Shown here in pieces: positions 24,552 through 32,000 of a stretch of 64,000 bases of DNA. The notes beneath the pieces were generated by a model. That model was not told the origin of the DNA, made no database searches, and saw only the letters and a list, made by a program, of their open reading frames with translations. Source of the stretch: Rhodococcus sp. B50. Lineage in GTDB: Bacteria > Actinomycetota > Actinomycetes > Mycobacteriales > Mycobacteriaceae. The stretch spans positions 3,971,480 to 4,035,479 of the forward strand of contig NZ_WPAG02000002.1 in assembly GCF_013602415.1 (NCBI RefSeq), written 5' to 3'. The translations under genes and the position numbers were made by a program. The first letter of the stretch is position 1. Every line of letters begins with the position of its first letter.

Positions 24552-25898
24552 GTGGGTGGAGTCAGCGGTGAATTGAAAGATGAGCTGACGAAGCGCCTTT
24601 CGTCGGTATTCGACGGAAGCTGGACGCTGCGGCGCATCGAACGGCTCACCGGTGGCGCGAGCCGGGAGACGTGGGCGCTCACAGCGGCGTCGTCCACCGG
24701 CACCGTGCGGGAGTTGATCCTGCGCCGCGACCCGCCGGGGCGCGAGGACGCCCACCGGATCGCGATGGAAGCGGCGTCCTTCGACGAGGCGGCGCGAGTC
24801 GGTGTGCCCGTGCCCGACGTGATCGACCGCAGTGGTGAGGAGCCACGCCCCGGAATCGGCGCCTATCTCGTGATGTCGCGGGTGTCCGGTGAGGCACTGC
24901 CGCAGAAGTTGCTGCGCGACGAGAATCTGGCCGAGATCCGCGCGGCGCTGCCCTACGAACTCGGGCGCATCCTGGCGAAGATCCACCGCATGGACATCGG
25001 GGCCGTACCGAATCTCCCCGAGTACGATCCGCTGTGCTTCCTGTTCGACGAGTACGTCGCCACCGGCGCGCCCGTGCCGGCCCTCGAGGCGACGTTCGCC
25101 TGGCTGACCGGCAATCGCCCGCCGGCAACCGGAAAAGCATTCGTACACGGCGATTTCCGCAACGGCAACCTGCTCGTCGACTCGGAAGGGGTGCAAGGGG
25201 TACTCGACTGGGAATTGGCGCACGTCGGTGATCCGATGGAGGATCTCGGGTGGCTGTGCACCAGGACGTGGCGTTTCGGGTCGCCCCACCCGGTCGGTGG
25301 GTTCGGTTCCCGCGACGACCTGTTCCGCGGTTACGCCGACGAATCGGGACAGAGTCCCGATCCTGACGTCGTCCATTGGTGGGAGGTCTACGGATCGCTG
25401 CGGTGGGCGGTGATCTGCCGGATGCAGGCCGCCGCGGCCTCGTCGGGAGGCGACAACACCCTCGAACTGCTGGCCATCGGTCGCCGCGTCGCCGAGTGTG
25501 AACACGATCTGCTGGATCTGCTCGGCGTTCCCCCGTACGACGATACGGCCGAAACCGCTCCCGATGCGGATCTTCTCGGGACGCCCCGAGTGGAGGAGTT
25601 GCTCGAGGCCGTCCGGCAGTTCGTTCTCGAGGTGGGTTCCGGCGCCGATGCGAAGACCCGGTACCGCAGTCGGGTCGCGGCACACGTACTCGGAATCGCC
25701 GCGCGGGAGGCCACCATCGCTCCCGCGGTGCGCGAGACGTACCGGGTACGGCTCGCAGGGCTCGGCTACCGTACGGAGACCGAACTCGCCCTCGGAGTGC
25801 GTGCAGGACGAGATCACCTCGGCGACCAGCAGGTCGCCGAGGTGATCAGGGGGTTGGCCGCGAACCGGTTGAAGGTCGCGAACCCGAAATATCGATGA
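24552..25898 (+). CDS. Phosphotransferase family protein (APH/choline-kinase fold)
   Basis: A 448-residue protein starting at GTG 24552 behind GGGGAGG. The kinase fold is visible: LTGGASRETWAL near residue 35 (nucleotide loop), LILRRDPPG with the basic residue of strand 3, the catalytic loop FVHGDFRNGNLLV (about 197-209) and the metal motif VLDWELAHVGDPMEDLGWL (about 217-235). A C-terminal helical region of about 120 residues is extra. In actinobacteria, homologues of this type often sit in acyl-CoA dehydrogenase gene clusters (FadE36-like context), and an antibiotic substrate is unlikely. It is convergent with the symporter gene, with four bases between the stops and no terminator visible. 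Confidence 0.8.
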   Translation: MGGVSGELKDELTKRLSSVFDGSWTLRRIERLTGGASRETWALTAASSTGTVRELILRRDPPGREDAHRIAMEAASFDEAARVGVPVPDVIDRSGEEPRPGIGAYLVMSRVSGEALPQKLLRDENLAEIRAALPYELGRILAKIHRMDIGAVPNLPEYDPLCFLFDEYVATGAPVPALEATFAWLTGNRPPATGKAFVHGDFRNGNLLVDSEGVQGVLDWELAHVGDPMEDLGWLCTRTWRFGSPHPVGGFGSRDDLFRGYADESGQSPDPDVVHWWEVYGSLRWAVICRMQAAAASSGGDNTLELLAIGRRVAECEHDLLDLLGVPPYDDTAETAPDADLLGTPRVEELLEAVRQFVLEVGSGADAKTRYRSRVAAHVLGIAAREATIAPAVRETYRVRLAGLGYRTETELALGVRAGRDHLGDQQVAEVIRGLAANRLKVANPKYR

Positions 25899-25902
25899 CG
25901 GA

Positions 25903-27519
25903 TCAGTGCGTGCCGGCGACCTCCGCACCGATGCCGGTCTCCGCCCGCACGAGCATCTCGGCGAACTTCTCGTCCTCGAGGCGGCCACGTCCACGACGCT
26001 TCTCGCCGACGATCGATCCGATCACGCAGGCGGCGATGCCGAGCGGCATGGTGACGATCACCGGAAGTTGGATGGTCAGGGGAGCGGCACCGCTGCCCAT
26101 CCACAGCGCTTCGGTGAACATCAGGCTCACGATCGTCGAGACGAGACCGGTGAGCACACCCCACACCGCGCCGGTGGCGTTGAACCGTCGCCAGTTCAGG
26201 CTCAGAACGAGGGCGGGCAGGTGTGCGCTGCCGGCCACCATGAACGCCATACCCATGAAGAAGGTGATGTTGGTGTCGTCACCGATGAGCATGGCCAGGG
26301 CGATCGCAATGACACTGAACGTCACCGCACCGTAGCGGGCGATGCGTGCCTGCGCGTCGTCTTCTCGGACCTGATCGTCCGCATCGAGGTTCTCGAGCGG
26401 TTCCTTCCGGGTGAGGGCAGGCCACACGTCGCGGGCGAAAGTGCCCGCCGCAGAGATCACGACACCGGCGACGACTGCGACGATGGATGCGAAGGCCACT
26501 GCCGCGACCAGCGCGAGGGCGACCGATCCGCCGATGGTGCCGGCGCCACCACCGAGTTCGGTGACGAGGACCGGTGCGGCGAGGTTGCCGCCCGGGCCGA
26601 CGAGGTCCGTTCCGTTCGGGCCGAGCAGTGCCGCGGCACCGAAGCCCATCACGATCACGACCAGGTAGAACAGGCTGCACAGCGCGACGGTCCAGCCGAG
26701 CGAGCGTCGTGCCGTGGTCGCTTCCGGAACTGTGAAGAACCGGATGAGGATGTGTGCCATGCCCGCGGTGCCCAGGGCGAATGCGAGGGCGTAGGAGACG
26801 AGGTTGATCGCGCTCGTCTGACCGAAGATCAGGCCGGGCGACAGGATGGCGTCGCCCGCGACGGCATTGTCGGTCGCGGCATCGAGGACCTTGGGGAAGG
26901 CGAAGCCGAACTGAGCCAGGATGCCGAAGCACACGATGATCGCGAGCACCGACAGGATCGTCGACTTGATGACCTGCACCCAGGTGGTGGCGAGCATGCC
27001 GCCGACGAAGACGTAGACGCCCATGAGCGATCCGGCGACGACCACCGACAGCCAGAACGGGATGCCGGAGACGGATTCGAGGAGCACGCCCGCGGCGACG
27101 AGCTGGGCGAGCAACACGAAGGTGCCGGTGGCGATGGTGCTCAACGCGACCGCAACCCGCACATTACGGGAGTCGGTCCGGAAGACGAGGACGTCGGCGA
27201 GGGTGTACTTGCCGAGATTGCGCATCTTCTCCGCGAGGAGGAACAGGACCGGCAGGAACGAGATGACGGACGTGAACAGGATGACCGTTCCGTCGACGCC
27301 CTTCGAGAAGATCAGGCCGGTGGTGCCGAGGAAGCTGCCGGCGGAGATGAATTCGCCGGCGATGGCGAATCCGTTCTGCCAGCTCGAGATCGAGCGTCCG
27401 GCGGCGAAGAATCCGTCGGCGCTCTTGGCGCGTCGGGACGCAGCGAAGGTCACCCACAGGGTCAGCGAGATGACGGCGCTGCAGATCGCGATGGCGAGAT
27501 AGTCGGCGTCGCCGCTCAT
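25903..27519 (-). CDS. Sodium/solute symporter (cation-acetate symporter ActP-like)
   Basis: A 538-residue SSS-family transporter with about thirteen membrane spans. Landmarks are SADGFFAAGRSISSWQNGFAIAGEFISAGSFLG (about 33-65), including the sodium-site region, KYTLADVLVFRTDS (about 103-116), and AHILIRFFTVPEATTARRSL (about 250-269). ActP-type members take up acetate, propionate, pyruvate or other short carboxylates with sodium. The ATG at 27519 overlaps the TGA of the DUF485 gene as ATGA, the usual pairing for this transporter family. It is the last gene of a three-gene operon whose promoter region carries the TetR operator candidate, so it probably imports the acid that the rightward arm activates and oxidises. 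Confidence 0.87.
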   Translation of the reverse strand: MSGDADYLAIAICSAVISLTLWVTFAASRRAKSADGFFAAGRSISSWQNGFAIAGEFISAGSFLGTTGLIFSKGVDGTVILFTSVISFLPVLFLLAEKMRNLGKYTLADVLVFRTDSRNVRVAVALSTIATGTFVLLAQLVAAGVLLESVSGIPFWLSVVVAGSLMGVYVFVGGMLATTWVQVIKSTILSVLAIIVCFGILAQFGFAFPKVLDAATDNAVAGDAILSPGLIFGQTSAINLVSYALAFALGTAGMAHILIRFFTVPEATTARRSLGWTVALCSLFYLVVIVMGFGAAALLGPNGTDLVGPGGNLAAPVLVTELGGGAGTIGGSVALALVAAVAFASIVAVVAGVVISAAGTFARDVWPALTRKEPLENLDADDQVREDDAQARIARYGAVTFSVIAIALAMLIGDDTNITFFMGMAFMVAGSAHLPALVLSLNWRRFNATGAVWGVLTGLVSTIVSLMFTEALWMGSGAAPLTIQLPVIVTMPLGIAACVIGSIVGEKRRGRGRLEDEKFAEMLVRAETGIGAEVAGTH

Positions 27520-27890
27520 GATTCGATCTCCTCGGATGCGGGACGGTTCTGCTCGACGGCCGCGACGGCGTCGTCGACGGCAGGGCCGATATAGGTGCGC
27601 GAGAGGCGGAAGTACGCCCAGACCAGCACCCAGGTGCCTGCGAACTGTGAGAACACGACCCACAGCGACAGCGGGATGCCGAGGACGGAATTGTCTCCCA
27701 GCTGGTCGGGGAATCCGATGAACGCGATCAGGAAGGTCGCGAACAGCACGACGGTGATACCGCCGAGGGCGTTCGTGACACGACTGCGTCGGCGACGCAG
27801 TTCCGCGACCTCGGGCAGGTGGAGCATCCTTGTCCAGACGAGCTCGTCCTTCGGGGATGTCGCGTTGTCGCCGGCGACGGTGTCGGTCAT
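27516..27890 (-). CDS. DUF485 small membrane protein, partner of the symporter
   Basis: A 124-residue protein with two membrane spans (ALGGITVVLFATFLIAFIGF and PLSLWVVFSQFAGTWVLVWAYF) and a cytoplasmic N-terminus containing the arginine-rich ELRRRRSRVTN. DUF485 proteins (YjcH-like) are encoded directly before ActP-type symporters in many bacteria. Both ends overlap neighbours: its ATG at 27890 overlaps the SnoaL-like gene's stop, and its TGA overlaps the symporter start. Presumed role: assembly or regulation of the symporter in the membrane. Confidence 0.82.
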   Translation of the reverse strand: MTDTVAGDNATSPKDELVWTRMLHLPEVAELRRRRSRVTNALGGITVVLFATFLIAFIGFPDQLGDNSVLGIPLSLWVVFSQFAGTWVLVWAYFRLSRTYIGPAVDDAVAAVEQNRPASEEIES

Positions 27891-28384
27891 GCTCGCACCG
27901 CCGCACCACGGGCGCTGTCGAGCGCGAAGAGGTTCTCGTCCCAGCCGGCCTCGAGCGGGCCGAAGAAGTGGAAGCGCACCTGCTTGACCTCGTAGAGCCA
28001 GCGGCCGTCGATCTTGACGAGCCGATCGTTGTAGCGCCCGGCGGCGATCGCGGGGGTGCCGTCGGTGACGCACGGTTGCCACAGGAACGAGCGCACCGTG
28101 GCGCGGTCGCCGTCGAGGTCGATCTCGAGGTTCGTGATGAAGTGCCAGAAGGAGGTCAGGCCGCCGTCGGCGAGTCCTGCGAAGAAGGAGCGCATCTCCT
28201 CCTTGCCTCGGGGATGGGACAGACCGTCGAATTCGCCGTCGTCGGTGAACAGATCCATCAGGGCATCCCAGTTGCCGTCGTCGAGGTGGCGGCAGTACCG
28301 AGCGTCGAGCTGCCGGATCGCCTCGAGGTCTTCGAGACGGGTGATGCGTTCGAGAAGGGAGGGTTCGAGCTGGGGGCTGGACAC
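27887..28384 (-). CDS. SnoaL-like (NTF2-fold) protein
   Basis: This 165-residue protein has the polyketide-cyclase/dehydratase NTF2-like pattern: ERITRLEDLEAIRQLDARYCRHLDDGNWDALMDLFTDDGEF (about 12-52), SFWHFITNLEIDLDGDRATVRS (about 78-99) and the final strand GRWLYEVKQVRFHFF. Such proteins act as dehydratases, isomerases or hydrolases of small hydrophobic substrates, with an Asp/His pair; candidate residues are D27, Y30 and H81. First gene of the symporter operon, its start is 25 bases from the TetR-type motif at 28409-28422. Its position suggests action on the imported acid or its ester, but no reaction can be named. Confidence 0.75.
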   Translation of the reverse strand: MSSPQLEPSLLERITRLEDLEAIRQLDARYCRHLDDGNWDALMDLFTDDGEFDGLSHPRGKEEMRSFFAGLADGGLTSFWHFITNLEIDLDGDRATVRSFLWQPCVTDGTPAIAAGRYNDRLVKIDGRWLYEVKQVRFHFFGPLEAGWDENLFALDSARGAAVRA

Positions 28385-28408
28385 AGAAGATCCTCCGAAG
28401 TCCGTTTA

Positions 28409-28422
28409 TTAACGACCGTTCA
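28409..28422. promoter_or_regulatory. TetR operator candidate in front of the symporter operon
   Basis: On the minus strand the site reads TGAACGGTCGTTAA, an imperfect palindrome (AAC...GTT core). The same frame, TGAAC-NNN-CGTTAA, recurs as TGAACAAGCGTTAA at 29145-29158, before the acyl-CoA dehydrogenase operon. It lies 25 bases before the SnoaL-like start and about 87 bases before the TetR gene, so it could control both directions. Confidence 0.6.
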
Positions 28423-28508
28423 TGTGAGCTGGACCATAACAAGCGCGTAGATCTGCGTCAATGGGAAGGTTGTTGCTGGTCGGCGCCCCTCGTGCTTACT
28501 GTGCAGGG

Positions 28509-29108
28509 ATGAACAGCCGGTCGAACGGTACGTCCTCGTCCATTCGCGAACGGATTCTCGAGACCGCACTCGACGAGTTCTACGAGTGCGGTTTTCACGG
28601 CGCGACGATGCGCAACATCGCCAACGCCGCAGGTTGCAGCGCTGCCAACGTCTACAACCATTTCGAGAACAAGTCGGAATTGCTCGTGGAGATTCTGCGT
28701 CGCGCGAGCGACGAGCAGTTCACGGCGACCCGCAATGCCCTACGGAAGGTCGGCGACGACCCCGCCGACCGGTGGCGCGCGGCCGTGGCCGCCCACGCGC
28801 TGTACACCGCGCGGAATCCGCGTGCGTGCCTGGTGGCGAACTCCGAACTGCGCTATCTCGGCCGGCTCGACCGCAAGCGCGTGGTCGGTTCCCGCGACGC
28901 GCAGGAACAACTGTTCGTCGACATCGCAGAAGACGGTGTTGCGCAAGGGATCTTCTCCTTGGAGCGGGTGCACCAGGGCGTCACCGCGGTGCTGACGATG
29001 TGCGCCGGCATCCCTCTGTGGTTCCGGGAGAACGGCCCGCTCACGGCCCAGGAGGTCGCCGACGACTTCGCCGGATACGCGCTCAATCTGGTCGGATATT
29101 CGCTCTGA
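28509..29108 (+). CDS. TetR-family transcriptional regulator
   Basis: A 199-residue regulator. The N-terminal HTH is typical: IRERILETALDEFYECGFHGATMRNIANAAGCSAANVYNHFENKSELL (about 12-59). The C-terminal ligand domain contains RNPRACLVANSELRYLGRLDRKRVV, a pattern of TetR proteins controlling acyl-CoA metabolism (TetR_C domain type seen beside acyl-CoA dehydrogenases). The ATG at 28509 is preferred over a start at 28461 because the HTH then begins at the normal distance. It sits between the leftward symporter operon and the rightward acyl-CoA operon, with a matching 14-base motif in both promoters, so it probably represses both and is released by an acyl-CoA intermediate. Confidence 0.85.
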   Translation: MNSRSNGTSSSIRERILETALDEFYECGFHGATMRNIANAAGCSAANVYNHFENKSELLVEILRRASDEQFTATRNALRKVGDDPADRWRAAVAAHALYTARNPRACLVANSELRYLGRLDRKRVVGSRDAQEQLFVDIAEDGVAQGIFSLERVHQGVTAVLTMCAGIPLWFRENGPLTAQEVADDFAGYALNLVGYSL

Positions 29109-29144
29109 ACCGTTGACGGGCTTTGGGTGCCGTGCTGTACTGGG

Positions 29145-29158
29145 TGAACAAGCGTTAA
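29145..29158. promoter_or_regulatory. TetR operator candidate in front of the acyl-CoA dehydrogenase operon
   Basis: TGAACAAGCGTTAA shares eleven of fourteen positions with the inverted copy at 28409-28422, all differences being in the three central bases. It lies in the 86-base gap between the tetR stop and the dehydrogenase start at 29195. Confidence 0.6.
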
Positions 29159-29194
29159 TGACCTACTCCGGTCCATCGAAGGAGTGCACCTCCC

Positions 29195-30391
29195 ATGACC
29201 CACCGCCCCTCGCAGCCGCGCATCGACTCGCCGCGTTATCTCACCGAGGAACGACTCGCGATCCGCGACCTCGCCCGCGACTTCGCGATGACGAAGGTGC
29301 TGCCCGTCGCCAACGAACTCGACCCGGTCCAGGGCACGATCCCCGACTCGCTCAAGAAGGAGATGGCCGAGATCGGCTTCTTCGGGATCATGATCCCCGA
29401 GGAGCACGGCGGTCTCGGACTCGGCGTGTTCGAGTACTGCCTCGTCGCCGAGGAACTCTCGCGGGCTTGGATGAGCGTGTCGGGTCTGCTCGCCCGCGGC
29501 AACGGCATGGGCGGCGGCTTCACACCCGAGCAGGAGGCGGCGCTGCTGCCCAAGGTCGCGCGTGGTGAGTATCTCGGCGCGTACGCGCTGTCGGAGGCCG
29601 AGGCCGGATCCGACGTCGCCAACATCTCGTGCCGCGCCGTGCGCGACGGCGACGACTGGGTCGTCAACGGCACCAAGATGTGGTGCACCTACGCCGACGA
29701 GGCCGACTACCTCGTCCTCTTCGCCCGCACCGATCCGAACAAGGATCCGGCCAAGCCGCACCGGGGGATCAGCGCCTTCCTCGTCGAGAAGGAACGCGGC
29801 GTGTTCCCCGAGGGCGTCTCGGGCACCAAGGTCCGCAAGATCGGTTACTTCGGCTGGAGCACCTGGGAGCTCTCGTTCGACAACTTCCGCATCCCGGCGG
29901 ACAAGATGCTCGGCGAGGAGGGTAAGGGCTTCTACCTCGCCGTCTCCGGTCTCGAAGTGGGCCGCGCGCACACCGCCGCCCGGGCGATCGGTCTCGCCCG
30001 CGCCGCGCTCGAGGATTCGATCGAGTACGTGCACACCCGCCGTCAGTTCGGCCGCCCCATCGGCGACTTCCAGCACCTACGGTTCAAGATCGCGAAGATG
30101 GCCGCAGACATCGAGGCCGCGCGTCAGCTGATGTACTCGGTGGCTACCGACATCGACACCGGCCGCCGGTGTTCGCTCGAGGCGTCGATGTGCAAGCTCG
30201 TCGCCACCGAGATGGCCGAGCAGGTCACCAGCGAAGCCGTGCAGATCCACGGTGGCGCCGGCTACACCACCGACTTCCAGGTCGAACGCCACTGGCGCGA
30301 CGCGCGTCTGACGAAGATCTTCGAAGGCACCAGCGAGATCCAGATGCGCATCATCTCCGACGAACTCCTGGGAAGGCCCGAATCGGCATGA
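29195..30391 (+). CDS. Acyl-CoA dehydrogenase (short/branched-chain type)
   Basis: A 398-residue flavoprotein with a complete ACAD fold: YALSEAEAGSDVANI (about 129-143, FAD/substrate strand), KMWCTYADEADYLVLFART, ARAIGLARAALEDSIEYVHTRRQFG (about 262-286) and AVQIHGGAGYTTDFQVERHWRDARLTKIFEGTSEIQ. The Glu in IFEGTSEIQ is at the MCAD-type catalytic base position, so it should act as a self-sufficient homotetramer, unlike the heteromeric types further right. It oxidises an acyl-CoA to the 2-enoyl-CoA and passes electrons to ETF. AAGGAG precedes the ATG. It heads a four-gene operon whose members overlap or nearly touch. Confidence 0.9.
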   Translation: MTHRPSQPRIDSPRYLTEERLAIRDLARDFAMTKVLPVANELDPVQGTIPDSLKKEMAEIGFFGIMIPEEHGGLGLGVFEYCLVAEELSRAWMSVSGLLARGNGMGGGFTPEQEAALLPKVARGEYLGAYALSEAEAGSDVANISCRAVRDGDDWVVNGTKMWCTYADEADYLVLFARTDPNKDPAKPHRGISAFLVEKERGVFPEGVSGTKVRKIGYFGWSTWELSFDNFRIPADKMLGEEGKGFYLAVSGLEVGRAHTAARAIGLARAALEDSIEYVHTRRQFGRPIGDFQHLRFKIAKMAADIEAARQLMYSVATDIDTGRRCSLEASMCKLVATEMAEQVTSEAVQIHGGAGYTTDFQVERHWRDARLTKIFEGTSEIQMRIISDELLGRPESA

Positions 30392-31128
30392 GCGCACACA
30401 CCACCACGCGACCGCTCACCGTGGGCGACCGGGTCGCCTCCGAACCTCGTGCCGTGGCCGACGTCCTGACCGCCGCCGGTTCCGTCGCGCCGGCCGGCAC
30501 GCCCGTCCTCGGTGCCCTGACCGTCGCATCGCTCGTCCCGCCCGTGCCGGGTGGCGTTCCGTCCGGATTCGACTGGCACACACACGATCCGGTCTCTGCC
30601 TCGGACATCGTCTCGGCGGACGCCGTGATCACCCGCGTGGCCGGCCGAACGATACGCCGTTTCGTCCGACTCGTGGACGCCACCGGTGTGGTACGCGAAT
30701 CCGGAACCGAAACCTGGTCTTTCGGCAGCGAACTGCCCGTCCTTCCCGAACTGGATTTCTGCACACCCGTCTGGGGCGGCCTGCTCGCCGTGAGCCTTTC
30801 CGAGGACCGGGAATTCACCTCGTCGCTGTCCACCTGGGATGGCACCATCGGGTTGCGCAGCGGCGAGACCGAACTGCACCTGCGCATCTACAAGGGCCGG
30901 ATCGTCGACGTCACCCGGCGCACCCCGCACGGCGCGACATTCACCTTCGTGGCACCCGACCACGCCTGGACCGACCTCGTCCTGTCCGAGGAGAACGACT
31001 TCATGCGTCGCGCCATCCGCGGTGAGTTCTCCTCCACCGGGGACGGATACGAGTACCTGCGCCTGACCAAGCCGCTCAACACGATCATCGGGCACGCCCG
31101 TGCCCTCGCCCGAAAGGCCCGCTCATGA
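30388..31128 (+). CDS. Uncharacterised two-domain protein with SCP2-like C-terminus
   Basis: This 246-residue protein starts at ATG 30388, overlapping the dehydrogenase stop as ATGA. The N-terminal half (about 15-125) has a MaoC/hotdog-like pattern (SADAVITRVAGRTIRRFVRLVDATGVVRESG) but lacks the hydratase Asp-x-x-x-x-His motif. The C-terminal half (about 145-240) looks like a sterol-carrier SCP2 domain: DGTIGLRSGETELHLRIYKGRIVDV followed by FMRRAIRGEFSSTGDGYEYLRL, comparable to the AFLSGKLKISGD segment of SCP2. It could hold or hydrate the hydrophobic acyl-CoA produced by the neighbour. Both domain assignments are by eye and modestly supported. Confidence 0.5.
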   Translation: MSAHTTTRPLTVGDRVASEPRAVADVLTAAGSVAPAGTPVLGALTVASLVPPVPGGVPSGFDWHTHDPVSASDIVSADAVITRVAGRTIRRFVRLVDATGVVRESGTETWSFGSELPVLPELDFCTPVWGGLLAVSLSEDREFTSSLSTWDGTIGLRSGETELHLRIYKGRIVDVTRRTPHGATFTFVAPDHAWTDLVLSEENDFMRRAIRGEFSSTGDGYEYLRLTKPLNTIIGHARALARKARS

Positions 31129-32000
31129 TCGAGGCCCGCTACCTGGAGATCGGCGGAGCGCTCGGCTTCGTCGAGATCGTCACGCCCGACGCGCATTCCG
31201 GCAATGGGTTCGACGTGACGGAACTGCCCACGGTCCTGTGCATCCACACTGCCGGCCAGAGCGGGGTGCAGTGGCGTCACGTCGCTCGCGCTCTCGCCGA
31301 GCGCGGCTACCGCGTGGTGGTACCCGATCTGCCCGGGCACGGTCGTTCGGAGCCGGCGCCGGATGGTCCCGTGACGAGTCTGATCACCTACGGCGACTGG
31401 TTGTGCGCGGTGCTCGACGAGCTCGGCGTCGACCGGCCGTTCGTCATGGGCTGCTCGATCGGCGGCAAGCTCACCCTCGAGCTCGCGACCCGCCCGGACC
31501 GCCCGCTGTCCGGTGCCGTGGCCATGGAAGCCGAGGCCGGCCCGGGGCGCGTGAACGTGGCCGGATTGCGCCGCGAACTCGAGGACGTCGCCGGACCGTC
31601 GCGGTCCGAACGCACCTATCTGGGAACCCTTGCATCCGTGGGGCGTTCGGTCCCGGAGGCGCAGGCGCACACGATTGCGCTCATGCACAAACGGGAGGAT
31701 CCGGAGATCTCGTCGTCGGATCTCATCGGCTGGGGAACCCACGACGTGCGCGACCGGCTCGGCCAGGTGACCGCACCGATCCACCTCGTCGCCGGTGTCG
31801 ACGACCCGTGGATCGACCCCGATGCTGTGGCGCAGGCCGCGGACATGATCAACGACGCTCTTCCCGGACGGGCCCGCTTCACGGCACTGGCCGGCATCGG
31901 GCACTATCCGATGGAGGAGATCGACGACTTCGCCGCACTCGCCGACACCTGGATCGGTGAGTTGCGCCGGGCCGGTATTCCCGAGGAGGCAGCGCTGTGA
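31125..32000 (+). CDS. Alpha/beta-hydrolase
   Basis: A 291-residue alpha/beta-hydrolase-fold enzyme. The oxyanion region is LCIHTAGQSGVQWRHVARAL (about 38-57), the nucleophile elbow GCSIGGKL (about 107-114, Ser nucleophile), the acid is probably the Asp in VAGVDDPWI (about 223-231), and the catalytic His lies in AGIGHYPMEE (about 254-263). Substrate could be an ester, lactone or a C-C bond beside a ketone. Its ATG overlaps the previous stop, and its own TGA overlaps the GTG of the CoA ligase, so it is embedded in the acyl-CoA operon. Confidence 0.85.
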   Translation: MIEARYLEIGGALGFVEIVTPDAHSGNGFDVTELPTVLCIHTAGQSGVQWRHVARALAERGYRVVVPDLPGHGRSEPAPDGPVTSLITYGDWLCAVLDELGVDRPFVMGCSIGGKLTLELATRPDRPLSGAVAMEAEAGPGRVNVAGLRRELEDVAGPSRSERTYLGTLASVGRSVPEAQAHTIALMHKREDPEISSSDLIGWGTHDVRDRLGQVTAPIHLVAGVDDPWIDPDAVAQAADMINDALPGRARFTALAGIGHYPMEEIDDFAALADTWIGELRRAGIPEEAAL

